Position numbers and translations under genes: made by a program. Shown here in pieces: positions 25,475 to 34,017 of a stretch of DNA of 35,478 bases. The first letter of the stretch is position 1. Each line of letters starts with the position of its first letter. Under the pieces are notes generated by a model. The model made no database searches, was not told the origin of the DNA, and was given only the letters and a program-made list of their open reading frames with translations. The DNA is from Bacillota bacterium (lineage in GTDB: Bacteria; Bacillota; Clostridia; Christensenellales; UBA3700), in NCBI GenBank assembly GCA_023396095.1, contig JAEWXG010000020.1, positions 1-35,478 of the forward strand, written 5' to 3'.

Positions 25475-27028
25475 TTAATGTTTAAAATGTCTTTCACCTG
25501 TAAAAAGCATAGCAATGCCTAACTCGTCAGCTTTCTTTATCGAATCCTCATCATTCTTTGAACCACCAGGTTGAACTATACCTTGAATGCCTGCCTCTCC
25601 TGCTGCGCTAACACAATCATCAAATGGGAAAAATGCATCTGAGGCTAAAACAGCACCACTTAAATCATTAAAGCCAAATTCCATCGCATGCTCAATAGCT
25701 TGTTTGGTTGCCCAAATTCTATTTACCTGTCCAGCTCCTATCCCAAGGGTTTGCCCATCTTTTACAATAACAATTGCGTTTGACTTAACATGTTTTACAA
25801 CCTTCATACCAAAAACCATATCATCAAACATCTCTAATGATGGTTCCTTCTTTGTAACAACATAATTTTCACCTTCCATTACAGAATCGTCATATTCTTG
25901 CAATAATATTCCACCATAAATTCTTTTCATATCGAACGATTTTTCATCTCTAGCAGCAGTAATATTATCCAATTTTAGTAACCTAATATTTTGTTTTCTT
26001 TGCAATATTTCCAATGCTTCATCAGTAAATCCAGGAGCTACAATAATTTCAATAAAAATTTTAGAAATTTCTTCAGCCGTCTCTTTATCGATTTCTCTAT
26101 TGGATGCAATGATTCCTCCAAAAATAGACACAGGATCAGCCGCATAAGCTCTTTTAAATGCTTCGAAAATTGTTTTTCCTTCTGCTACTCCGCAAGGATT
26201 AGAATGTTTTACCGCTACAATTGTTGGATTTTCTGTAAATTCCTTTAATAAATCAAGTGCACCATTTGTATCATTGATATTATTATATGATAACTCTTTC
26301 CCATGCAATTGTTGTGCCTGACACAAAGACCCTGCTAAAGGCATTTCTTCTTTATAAAATGCTGCTTTTTGATTTGGATTTTCACCATATCTCATTGTTT
26401 GAACTAGACTATATGCCATTGTTATTTGATTTGGAAATTGAATATCATTTTTATCTCTTAAATATGTAGCAATTAATGTGTCATATGTTGCTGTGTGTTG
26501 AAAAACTTTATACATTAAATAGAATCTAGTTTCTAAGGTTGTATTTCCTTTATCTTTGATTTCAGTCAAAACAGTTTTATAATCCTCTGGATCAACAACT
26601 ACGGTAACATCCTGGTAATTTTTAGCAGCTGATCTTAACATGGTAGGCCCACCAATATCAATATTTTCTATTGCATCTTGAAAATCTATATTTTCTTTCA
26701 TTATTGTCTTCTTAAATGGATAAAGATTTACAACAACCATATCAATTGTATTTATGTTCAATTCTTTTAATTGATTCATGTGCTCTTTAATTGAACGTCG
26801 TGCAAGTAATCCTGCGTGAACTGCTGGATGCAATGTTTTTACACGCCCATCAAGGCACTCCGGAAAATTTGTTATTTCACTTATGTTAATTACATCAAGC
26901 CCTGCTTTCTTTAAAACATCATATGTTCCACCAGTGGAAATAATTTCATATCCTGCTTTTACAATTTCTGTTGCAAAATCAACAATACCTGCTTTATCAG
27001 AAACACTAATTAATACTCTTTTCTTCAT
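25475..27028 (-). CDS. purH: Bifunctional AICAR formyltransferase / IMP cyclohydrolase
   Basis: The enzyme catalyses the last two steps to IMP. Residues about 1-150 form the cyclohydrolase (VSDKAGIVDFA, ISTGGTYDVL, GRVKTLHPAVHAGLLARR), and the rest forms the formyltransferase (AVKHSNPCGVAEG with the catalytic Lys-His, SDAFFPFDDCV, ending FTGERHFKH). Its length of 517 is normal. It starts 1 bp after purN ends. Confidence 0.97.
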   Translation of the reverse strand: MKKRVLISVSDKAGIVDFATEIVKAGYEIISTGGTYDVLKKAGLDVINISEITNFPECLDGRVKTLHPAVHAGLLARRSIKEHMNQLKELNINTIDMVVVNLYPFKKTIMKENIDFQDAIENIDIGGPTMLRSAAKNYQDVTVVVDPEDYKTVLTEIKDKGNTTLETRFYLMYKVFQHTATYDTLIATYLRDKNDIQFPNQITMAYSLVQTMRYGENPNQKAAFYKEEMPLAGSLCQAQQLHGKELSYNNINDTNGALDLLKEFTENPTIVAVKHSNPCGVAEGKTIFEAFKRAYAADPVSIFGGIIASNREIDKETAEEISKIFIEIIVAPGFTDEALEILQRKQNIRLLKLDNITAARDEKSFDMKRIYGGILLQEYDDSVMEGENYVVTKKEPSLEMFDDMVFGMKVVKHVKSNAIVIVKDGQTLGIGAGQVNRIWATKQAIEHAMEFGFNDLSGAVLASDAFFPFDDCVSAAGEAGIQGIVQPGGSKNDEDSIKKADELGIAMLFTGERHFKH

Positions 27029-27619
27029 TTAATTCACTCCCTCTAATAATTTCTTAATAACACGCGGCAACATTTTATGCTCAACCTCAAGCACTCTTAA
27101 CTGCAATGTTTCCGGTGTATCATTTTCTAAAACTTCTACTTTCTCTTGTTCGATAATTTCACCTGTATCTGTTCCCAAATCAACATAGTGAATCGTAACT
27201 CCTGTAATCTTATCTTTTGAATTGATTACACTTTCATGGACTTTTAATCCATACATTTGTGGCCCACAATGTGAAGGTATTAACGACGGATGAATATTGA
27301 TTATTCTTCTCTCATAATAATCAACCAGCTCATTTGTAAGTATCGACAAATACCCAGCAAGAACTATAAATTCGACACCTTTTGCCCTTAAATACTCTCT
27401 AATATGCATATCTTTTTGCGCATTATTAGCATAATCATTTTTTTTGAATACTTTACAATCAATGTTATGCTTCTTGCATCTTTCAATAGCATATATTCCA
27501 TCTTTTGATGCAATTACAGTTGCTATAGAAACATTAGAAATATATCCACTTTCTATGGCATCTATTATAGACTGTAAGTCAGAACCAGATCCAGAAACAA
27601 AAACGGCTATTTTTTTCAT
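27029..27619 (-). CDS. purN: GAR transformylase (folate-dependent)
   Basis: The enzyme transfers a formyl group from 10-formyl-THF to GAR. The catalytic residues are visible: Asn108 and His110 in INIHPSLIPS, and Asp151 in VDLGTDTGEII. The N-terminal VFVSGSGSDLQSII binds the substrate phosphate. SHCGPQMYGLKVHE is the clostridial version of the substrate loop. It is coupled to purM by an ATGA overlap. Confidence 0.96.
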   Translation of the reverse strand: MKKIAVFVSGSGSDLQSIIDAIESGYISNVSIATVIASKDGIYAIERCKKHNIDCKVFKKNDYANNAQKDMHIREYLRAKGVEFIVLAGYLSILTNELVDYYERRIINIHPSLIPSHCGPQMYGLKVHESVINSKDKITGVTIHYVDLGTDTGEIIEQEKVEVLENDTPETLQLRVLEVEHKMLPRVIKKLLEGVN

Positions 27620-28635
27620 TTAATTAGAAACTCCTGCCCTTTAACAACCTCTCCAATTAAATATGCCTCTTCTCCTAATTCGTTTAAAGTATTTAATGCT
27701 TTATCAACATTCGTAGGATCCACTGCTAAAACCATACCTATACCCATATTAAAAGTATTGTATATTTCCTTATCCTCTAATTCAGATTTTTCCCTTAAAA
27801 TCTCAAATAATTCAGGTAATTTATAGCTATTCTTGTATATAACTGGAGTTAATCCTTCAGGAATTATTCTAGGAATATTTTCTACAAAGCCTCCTCCTGT
27901 TATGTGAGCAATACCTTTTACCTCAACCTTTTCTATTAATTGCAAAATAGTTTTAACATAGATTTTTGTAGGAGTTAAAAGAGCATCAATAGGTCTCATT
28001 TTTAATCTCTCATTAAATTTTTCTAACTCTTCTTTCTTTTCCCCAAATAATTTTCTTACCAAGGAATATCCATTTGAATGAATTCCAGAAGATGCAATAC
28101 CGATCAACTTATCTCCATCTTTAATATTATGTCCATTAATTATCTTATTTTTCTTGACAATTCCTACTGAAAAACCTGCTATATCATATTCCCCAGCCGC
28201 ATAGAACCCAGGCATTTCGGCTGTTTCTCCGCCAATTAGAGCACACCCAGCCATTTTACATCCTTCTGCAACGCCTTTAACAATATTGGCAACTTTTTCA
28301 GGTTCTAATTTTGGTAATGCAATGTAATCTAGAAAAACCAGTGGTCTTGCGCCTTGACAAACAATATCATTAACACACATAGCAACCGCATCAATCCCTA
28401 TTGAATCATGTTTATCCGCAATAAATGCATATTTTAATTTTGTTCCAACACCATCTGTTCCAGAAACAAGACAATCGCTATCTTCTTTATCCCCAAGCGC
28501 ATAAAAACCACCAAATGATCCAATATCACCTATAACATTTTTGTCATATGTAGACTTAACATAATCTTTCATTAACTTTACAGCTTTATATCCTTGTGTA
28601 ACATCTACACCAGAATCTTTATATGTAATTGCCAT
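27616..28635 (-). CDS. purM: Phosphoribosylformylglycinamidine cyclo-ligase (AIR synthase)
   Basis: The enzyme closes the imidazole ring from FGAM. The 339-residue chain has YKDSGVDVTQGYKAV, DGVGTKLKYAF, GGETAEMPGFY, GIHSNGYSLVR and AHITGGGFVENIPR, all typical of PurM. It lies 2 bp after purF. Confidence 0.97.
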   Translation of the reverse strand: MAITYKDSGVDVTQGYKAVKLMKDYVKSTYDKNVIGDIGSFGGFYALGDKEDSDCLVSGTDGVGTKLKYAFIADKHDSIGIDAVAMCVNDIVCQGARPLVFLDYIALPKLEPEKVANIVKGVAEGCKMAGCALIGGETAEMPGFYAAGEYDIAGFSVGIVKKNKIINGHNIKDGDKLIGIASSGIHSNGYSLVRKLFGEKKEELEKFNERLKMRPIDALLTPTKIYVKTILQLIEKVEVKGIAHITGGGFVENIPRIIPEGLTPVIYKNSYKLPELFEILREKSELEDKEIYNTFNMGIGMVLAVDPTNVDKALNTLNELGEEAYLIGEVVKGQEFLIK

Positions 28636-28637
28636 AT

Positions 28638-30071
28638 TTAATCCTCTCTTTGTTGTAATATTTTTTGTTCAATGTTATCTGGATAATCACCATCAAAACA
28701 AGCAGTGCAAAACGTAGAACCATTTGGCCCCTTGCAGCAGTCAACTAAATCTTTAATACTCATATAATGAAGTGAATCTGCTCCGATAGAATCACAAACT
28801 TCTTTTAAACTCATTTTTGCTCCTATCAATTGCTCTCTTGACTCAATATCGATTCCTGTATAACAAGGATGCTTTAAAATTGGAGATGCAATTACTAAAT
28901 GAACTTCTTTTGCTCCAAAATGCTTAATTAATTCAATTATCTTTTTCGATGTGGTACCTCTAACAATACTATCATCTACCAAGATAACCCTCTTGCCTTC
29001 AATATTAGCTCTATGAACATTCAACTTTATTTTTACACTGTTTTCACGCATTAACTGTGTTGGTTGAATAAATGTTCTTCCTATATATCTATTCTTTTCT
29101 AAAACATCAATATATGGCAAATTGGCACCAGCTGCATATCCTCTTGCTGCAACTACCGCCGAATCTGGAACACCAGCTACTAAATCGGCTTCAATATTTA
29201 GTCGCTTTGCCAATCTTAATCCACATTCATATCTTGCCTTATACACACTCTTCCCATCAATTATACTGTCTGCTCTTGCTGTATAGATATATTCGAAAAT
29301 ACAAGGTCTTCTTTCTATATTTTTCATTTTAATAGATCTTAATCCGCTGTGGTCAATAACTATAATTTCACCAGGCTCAACATCACGAATTAAATCAACT
29401 TCAGTCGCATCAAACGCACAAGATTCACTAGCGATATAATAATCATCAAACTTATTTCCAATAACTAATGGTCTTAATCCAAAACGATCTCTAATGGCAA
29501 TTATTGAGTTAGTTGTCATAATACCTATTGAAAAACTTCCCTCAAGATATTCAACAGCTTTTTCAATACCTTTTACAATATCTCCGTCAACAACAAACTT
29601 ATTAATCAAATGAGCTATAACTTCAACATCGGAATTAGTGTGAAATAATGCTCCTTCAGCTCTTTCCTTTGCTCTTAAAATTCTAGCATTAGTTATCTTT
29701 CCATTCATCGCTATAGCAAAAGCACCTGCCTTACCTTTGAATCTCATAGGTTGTGCATTTTCTATATTGCTATATTCTTCTGTGCCATATCTAACGTGCC
29801 CTAATGCAAGATCAGTTTGAACCATTTTATTCAAAATTTTTTCATTTAAAACATTAGAAACTAATCCTTCATTCTTATAACAATGAATTTCATCAGAAAA
29901 AACAATGGCAATACCCGCACTTTCCTGACCTCTGTGTTGAAGAGCATATAAGCCATAATAAACATCATATTTAATTTCATCGCTTAAACGATTAGAATAT
30001 ACACCATATATTCCACATTCATCTTGTATTTTATCAAATTCTATTTTTGCGCTTTGCATACTATATTTCAA
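28638..30071 (-). CDS. purF: Amidophosphoribosyltransferase
   Basis: This is the first committed enzyme, making phosphoribosylamine from PRPP and glutamine. A propeptide precedes the N-terminal nucleophile Cys in DECGIYGVYS, as in the Bacillus type, which is cleaved to expose it. The PRPP loop VILVDDSIVRGTTSKK is clear. Cysteines in CCKGPNGSTFCTAC and RPCIFEYIY mark the Fe-S form, which is oxygen-sensitive. Two starts are possible: the TTG listed, overlapping the end of purC by 11 bases, or an ATG four codons later. Neither has an ideal ribosome site. Confidence 0.95.
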   Translation of the reverse strand: MKYSMQSAKIEFDKIQDECGIYGVYSNRLSDEIKYDVYYGLYALQHRGQESAGIAIVFSDEIHCYKNEGLVSNVLNEKILNKMVQTDLALGHVRYGTEEYSNIENAQPMRFKGKAGAFAIAMNGKITNARILRAKERAEGALFHTNSDVEVIAHLINKFVVDGDIVKGIEKAVEYLEGSFSIGIMTTNSIIAIRDRFGLRPLVIGNKFDDYYIASESCAFDATEVDLIRDVEPGEIIVIDHSGLRSIKMKNIERRPCIFEYIYTARADSIIDGKSVYKARYECGLRLAKRLNIEADLVAGVPDSAVVAARGYAAGANLPYIDVLEKNRYIGRTFIQPTQLMRENSVKIKLNVHRANIEGKRVILVDDSIVRGTTSKKIIELIKHFGAKEVHLVIASPILKHPCYTGIDIESREQLIGAKMSLKEVCDSIGADSLHYMSIKDLVDCCKGPNGSTFCTACFDGDYPDNIEQKILQQRED

Positions 30072-30774
30072 TTCCCATCATCCTTTTCAAAATTTCACGA
30101 TAGCCTTTATTAACGTCATCAAGATCTCTTCTAAATCTATCTTTATCCAACTTTTCATTAGTTGTCATATCCCAAAATCTACAAGTATCTGGAGAAATCT
30201 CATCAGCTAGAATTATTCTTCCTTCATATCTACCGAATTCTAATTTAAAATCAATAAGTTTGATATTTATTTCAGCTAAATATTCGCTTAATATTTTATT
30301 AATTTTAAATGCAATTTCTTTAATAGTCTCAATTTCCTCTTTTGTTGCAAGTCCCATTGCCATTGCATGATATGAATTAATTAATGGATCTCCCAAATCA
30401 TCATTTTTATATGAAAATTCTATAACTGTACTCTTAAGTTGAGTTCCTTCAGGAATCGCCAATCTCTTTGACATTGAACCTGCAGCAATATTTCTAATGA
30501 TAACTTCAAGAGGAACTATCTCTACTTTTTTCACAAAAGTCTCACGATCACTAATTTCTTCAATGTAATGTGTTTCTATACCGTGTTTTTCTAGCATTTT
30601 AAATAAATAGTTAGAACATTTATTATTAACAACACCTTTACCCAAAATTGTTCCCTTTTTCAAACCATTGAAAGCTGTCGCATCATCTTTGTATTCAACT
30701 AATACAATTTTTTCATTATCAGTACTAAAAACCTTTTTTGCCTTACCCTCATAAATTAATCCTAATTTATTCAT
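30061..30774 (-). CDS. purC: SAICAR synthetase
   Basis: The enzyme joins aspartate to CAIR. The 237 residues include YEGKAKKVFSTDN, VEYKDDATAFNGLKKG, PLEVIIRNIAAGS, DFKLEFGR and DEISPDTCRFWD, all family signatures. Its ATG overlaps the stop of purE (TAATG). Confidence 0.97.
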   Translation of the reverse strand: MNKLGLIYEGKAKKVFSTDNEKIVLVEYKDDATAFNGLKKGTILGKGVVNNKCSNYLFKMLEKHGIETHYIEEISDRETFVKKVEIVPLEVIIRNIAAGSMSKRLAIPEGTQLKSTVIEFSYKNDDLGDPLINSYHAMAMGLATKEEIETIKEIAFKINKILSEYLAEINIKLIDFKLEFGRYEGRIILADEISPDTCRFWDMTTNEKLDKDRFRRDLDDVNKGYREILKRMMGIEI

Positions 30775-31265
30775 TATTTTATCTCCTCTTGAAAAGCTTT
30801 ATCCTCTTCAATTATTTTTTTCTCCATATCTATTTTGAACTTTTCTAGTTTCTTTGCTAATTTCTCGTCTTTTAAAGCAATCATTTGCACAGCTAATATC
30901 GCCGCATTTTCAGCTCCATTAATAGCAACCGTTGCTACAGGGATTCCACTTGGCATTTGAACTATTGATAACAAACTATCTAACCCATCCATTGTCGAAC
31001 TCTTGATCGGAAGCCCTATAACAGGTAAAGTCGTATATGCAGCTATGACTCCGCCTAAATGTGCTGCCTTCCCTGCACAAGCAATAATTACATCAACATT
31101 GTTTGCCTTTGCGCTACTTGCAAATTCATGTGCAATATTTGGTGTTCTATGTGCTGAAATAATTCTAACCTCAACTTCAACCCCAAAACCTTTAAGTTGA
31201 GACACCGCTTTTTTTACTACTTCCCAATCTGATTTTGATCCCATTACAACTGAAACTTTTGCCAC
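30774..31265 (-). CDS. purE: N5-carboxyaminoimidazole ribonucleotide mutase
   Basis: This enzyme forms CAIR. VVMGSKSDW, ISAHRTP and CAGKAAHLGGVIAAYTTLPVIG are the PurE core motifs, with the class I His loop (AHRTP). No purK is next to it in this window. The start is GTG: GAGGTG lies 6 bases before the codon used here, while a GTG three codons upstream overlaps that site. It is the first structural gene of the operon, behind a leader ORF and a terminator. Confidence 0.95.
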   Translation of the reverse strand: MAKVSVVMGSKSDWEVVKKAVSQLKGFGVEVEVRIISAHRTPNIAHEFASSAKANNVDVIIACAGKAAHLGGVIAAYTTLPVIGLPIKSSTMDGLDSLLSIVQMPSGIPVATVAINGAENAAILAVQMIALKDEKLAKKLEKFKIDMEKKIIEEDKAFQEEIK

Positions 31266-31289
31266 GTCACTCACCTCATTTTTAATTAC

Positions 31290-31327
31290 TTAAATAAAAA
31301 AGGCCGCATTTCATTCGTAGCGACCTT
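31290..31327 (-). terminator. Intrinsic terminator / attenuator in the purine operon leader
   Basis: On the minus strand AAGGTCGC pairs with GCGGCCTT (one G-U pair) and is followed by TTTTTTATTT. It lies between the leader ORF and purE, downstream of the only good promoter, so most transcripts must read through it to express the operon. Confidence 0.85.
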
Positions 31328-31338
31328 ATTTGCATATT

Positions 31339-31446
31339 TTATCCATTGTTTATAGTTATCTTAGGACTTTTCTCTAAAAATACTAAACCATCATCTTGGT
31401 TTAATACATCTATTTTAAAACTATCATTTTGAAAATAATAATTCAT
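31339..31446 (-). CDS. Leader ORF of the purine operon, 35 residues
   Basis: A short frame has GAGGG 5 bases before its ATG and ends 11 bases before the terminator hairpin. The peptide starts MNYYFQNDSFKIDVL. It has no signal peptide or known motif and no run of one amino acid. It starts about 30 bases after the predicted transcription start. Its position fits a leader peptide whose translation affects the terminator, but it may also be a small protein. Confidence 0.55.
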   Translation of the reverse strand: MNYYFQNDSFKIDVLNQDDGLVFLEKSPKITINNG

Positions 31447-31484
31447 TTAATCCCTCGATTTACTAGATATTTTAAAACAAAATA

Positions 31485-31513
31485 ATCATAACATAGAAAA
31501 CAAACATTCACAA
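31485..31513 (-). promoter_or_regulatory. Promoter of the purine operon
   Basis: TTGTGA and TATGAT are separated by 17 bp. Transcription would start near 31478 and give a leader of about 210 bases. No PurR-box-like CCGAAC and no guanine-riboswitch core were found. Confidence 0.7.
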
Positions 31514-31733
31514 TTAAAAAAGATGACTTCATTTGTTAAAAAAATAATCAAGATATAATTAATTTTTATGGCTTTTTTTGATAAATAACTTGCTTTATTT
31601 TCAACATAAACTTTTAAATTATAAAACCTTTACATTTTTAAATCTTTTATCATTTATATTAAAAAATGACGACTACAAAATTTCATAAAAAAGAATATGT
31701 AGTATTAAATTTTCTCATTTTTTACATTAATTT

Positions 31734-31987
31734 TGTGGATAACTACGCCTTTTTACTAAGTTATCCACATAGTTATCCACAAATGATATGCATTTTTGCA
31801 TTTTTTATTTATGCATATTTTTTCATTAATTGTGCATAGAATTTTTACAATTTATACACAAAAACATTAACATGTATAGCATTCTTTTTATTTTAAATTT
31901 CATTTGTAAAAATAAAAACCGCATATACATTTTTAAATCAATTTTTTACCCGAAAAATATACTATTTCTTTACTAAAATGTGCATAA
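31734..31987. other. Cluster of DnaA boxes, candidate replication origin
   Basis: Perfect DnaA 9-mers occur at 31734-31742 (TGTGGATAA) and at 31762-31770 and 31774-31782 (both TTATCCACA). One-mismatch copies occur at 31852-31860 (TTATACACA) and 31979-31987 (TGTGCATAA). The whole gap 31514-32070 is A+T-rich and gene-free, with TGCAT-containing words between the boxes. Nearly all genes to the left run leftward, as expected for a leading strand leaving this point. dnaA itself is not in the window, so this could instead be a secondary DnaA-binding or regulatory cluster. Confidence 0.6.
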
Positions 31988-32070
31988 AAATTTAATATCT
32001 TTTATATGATTTTTTTGACCTATTTTAACTGATTTATATTTGCCTTTTTTATCACATTAAATATAAAATA

Positions 32071-32099
32071 TTGAAAAAATCCCTCTAGTGTGTTAATAT
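32071..32099 (+). promoter_or_regulatory. Promoter of the DtxR-family regulator gene
   Basis: TTGAAA and TAATAT are separated by 17 bp and sit 21 bp before the start codon. The ribosome site is GAGG, 6 bases before the ATG. Confidence 0.75.
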
Positions 32100-32120
32100 C
32101 ATTTGTAAAAGAGGCAAAAT

Positions 32121-32492
32121 ATGGCTAAAAATTTTTCTCCTTCTGCGGAAGATTATCTAGAAACAGTTTATATTTTAAGTTTAAAGGATGATAAACCTAA
32201 ATCTATTGATGTAGCAACCGCTCTAAATGTTTCAAGACCTGCGGTTAATATTGCTATGAATAAATTGATTGAACTGGGTTTCGTCAATAAAGAAGCATAT
32301 TCAAAAATAGAATTAACTCCAAAAGGTCTAGCATTAGCTAAATTTACTTACGACAAACATAAGGCAATTGAAAAGTTTTTAATTAATCTTGGCGTATCAG
32401 AAAAAACTGCCTCCATCGATTGTTGCAAAATTGAACATGCAATCTCCCCTGAAACTTACAATATCATTAAAAAATATAATGATGAGCACTAA
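32121..32492 (+). CDS. DtxR/MntR-family metal-dependent transcriptional regulator
   Basis: The 123-residue protein has a winged helix (about 8-70; DVATALNVSRPAVNIAMNKL) and a dimerisation part (FTYDKHKAIEKFLINLGVSE...CCKIEHAIS). It lacks the C-terminal SH3-like domain of DtxR and is slightly shorter than MntR. Candidate metal ligands are Asp11 and Glu14 (as MntR Asp8/Glu11), His80, Cys102, Glu105 and His106. Cys102 matches the DtxR/IdeR position, whereas MntR has Glu there, so metal choice (Fe or Mn) is unclear. It is the only complete plus-strand gene of the window and faces away from the purine operon across the DnaA-box region. Its target genes are not visible here. Confidence 0.85.
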   Translation: MAKNFSPSAEDYLETVYILSLKDDKPKSIDVATALNVSRPAVNIAMNKLIELGFVNKEAYSKIELTPKGLALAKFTYDKHKAIEKFLINLGVSEKTASIDCCKIEHAISPETYNIIKKYNDEH

Positions 32493-32508
32493 TTAAAATC
32501 AATATAAT

Positions 32509-32538
32509 AAAAAATCGAAGATTAAATCTTCGATTTTT
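32509..32538. terminator. Bidirectional terminator between the regulator gene and gdhA
   Basis: AAAAATCGAAGAT pairs with ATCTTCGATTTTT around a 3-base loop, with A/T-runs on both sides. It lies between two converging genes and serves both. Confidence 0.85.
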
Positions 32539-32560
32539 TATCTATATCAAAACTTTTCTA

Positions 32561-33898
32561 TTAGCAAATTCCATGTGCCAACATTGCATTAGCAACTTTT
32601 TCAAACCCTGCTATATTTGCTCCTAGCAAGTAATTTCCTGGAGCACCATACCTTTCTGCAGCATTTTTTGCATTCTTAAAAATATTCTCCATTATACTTT
32701 TTAATTTTGAATCTACTTCTTCAAATGTCCAGAAATATCTTTGCGAAGATTGCGCCATTTCAAGAGCAGAAGTCGCAACGCCACCAGCATTTGCAGCTTT
32801 GGCAGGTCCAAACAAAACTCCATTCTTTTGATATACTCTTATTGCTTCAATAGTTGAAGGCATGTTTGCTCCTTCTGAAACAACTTTACAACCATTCTTA
32901 ACTAAAATCTTTGCAGATTCCTCATTAATTTCATTTTGAGTTGCGCAAGGTAATGCAATATCACATTTAACTGTCCAAATATCGAAACAATTTTCTTTAT
33001 ACTCTGCGCTTTTAACTTCTTTTACATATTCACTAATTCTTGCACGTCTATTTAATTTTATATCTTTAATTACTTCAAGATTTATACCACTAGGATCATA
33101 AACATATCCTTGAGAATCAGACATTGCAACAACCTTAGCTCCATATTGTGTAGCCTTTTCGCAAGCAAAAATAGCAACATTCCCAGAACCACTAATAACA
33201 ACTGTTTTTCCTTTAAATGTGTCATTATGATTATTTAACATAGCTTCTGTAAAATATACCAATCCATACCCTGTTGCTTCCGTTCTTGCTAAACTTCCAC
33301 CATAAGTAATACCTCTACCTGTTAAAACTCCTACATGTTCTGTTCTTAACTTTTTATAATATCCAAACATAAAACCTATTTCACGAGCTCCAACTCCTAT
33401 ATCTCCTGCCGGAACATCAGTATCTGGTCCGATATATTTATATAATTCAGACATAAATGATTGGCAAAATCTCATGATTTCATTATCTGACTTACCTTTA
33501 GGGTCAAAATCTGAACCACCTTTACCCCCACCAATTGGCAAACCTGTTAATGAATTCTTAAAAATTTGTTCAAAAGCTAAAAATTTCATTATACCGATAT
33601 TTACACTTGGATGAAATCTCAATCCACCTTTATATGGGCCAATTGCACTATTAAATTGCACTCTATACCCTCTATTTACATGAACTTTTCCAGCATCATC
33701 CACCCAAGGAACTTGGAAAATTATAGCTCTTTCTGGCTCAACCAATCTCTCAAGCAATCCCTTTGCTTCATATTCTGGATGCTTATCAAATACTGGAGAT
33801 AGTGTTTCTAAAATTTCTGTCAAAGCTTGATGAAATTCTTTTTGCCCAGGCCAAGCATTTATTGTTTTATTTAAAACGGATTCTACATATGCGTTCAT
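32561..33898 (-). CDS. gdhA: NADP-specific glutamate dehydrogenase
   Basis: The enzyme makes glutamate from 2-oxoglutarate and ammonia, the main ammonia-assimilation route in many anaerobes. Its 445 residues include GGLRFHPSVN, PIGGGKGGSDF (catalytic Lys126), VPAGDIGVG (Asp166) and the dinucleotide-binding VVISGSGNVA. Length and motifs match the hexameric NADP-dependent class. AAGGAG precedes the ATG by 10 bases. It has its own promoter but also follows icd, whose product is its substrate. Confidence 0.96.
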   Translation of the reverse strand: MNAYVESVLNKTINAWPGQKEFHQALTEILETLSPVFDKHPEYEAKGLLERLVEPERAIIFQVPWVDDAGKVHVNRGYRVQFNSAIGPYKGGLRFHPSVNIGIMKFLAFEQIFKNSLTGLPIGGGKGGSDFDPKGKSDNEIMRFCQSFMSELYKYIGPDTDVPAGDIGVGAREIGFMFGYYKKLRTEHVGVLTGRGITYGGSLARTEATGYGLVYFTEAMLNNHNDTFKGKTVVISGSGNVAIFACEKATQYGAKVVAMSDSQGYVYDPSGINLEVIKDIKLNRRARISEYVKEVKSAEYKENCFDIWTVKCDIALPCATQNEINEESAKILVKNGCKVVSEGANMPSTIEAIRVYQKNGVLFGPAKAANAGGVATSALEMAQSSQRYFWTFEEVDSKLKSIMENIFKNAKNAAERYGAPGNYLLGANIAGFEKVANAMLAHGIC

Positions 33899-33930
33899 AG
33901 TTGTTTGCTCCTTAATTTTTTAATGTATTC

Positions 33931-33959
33931 ATTCTAATTAACATAATTTGCAAAGTCAA
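33931..33959 (-). promoter_or_regulatory. Promoter of gdhA
   Basis: TTGACT and TAGAAT are separated by 17 bp and lie 33 bp upstream of the start codon. Confidence 0.75.
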
Positions 33960-34017
33960 TTTTAAGACATTCGATAAATAATAATTTCTAATTATGATAA
34001 TTTAATTTTTTTTTATA

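Noticed and set aside
31275..31480. Guanine or ZTP riboswitch, or PurR box, in the purine leader
   Set aside because: I could not find the conserved core sequences or the required helices, and the space outside the leader ORF is too short. A covariance search would be decisive.
31734..31800. DnaA-trio (TAG repeats) next to the DnaA boxes
   Set aside because: The bases after the boxes (aaatgatatgcat... and, on the other strand, aaattaatg...) do not give a convincing run of TAG-like triplets.
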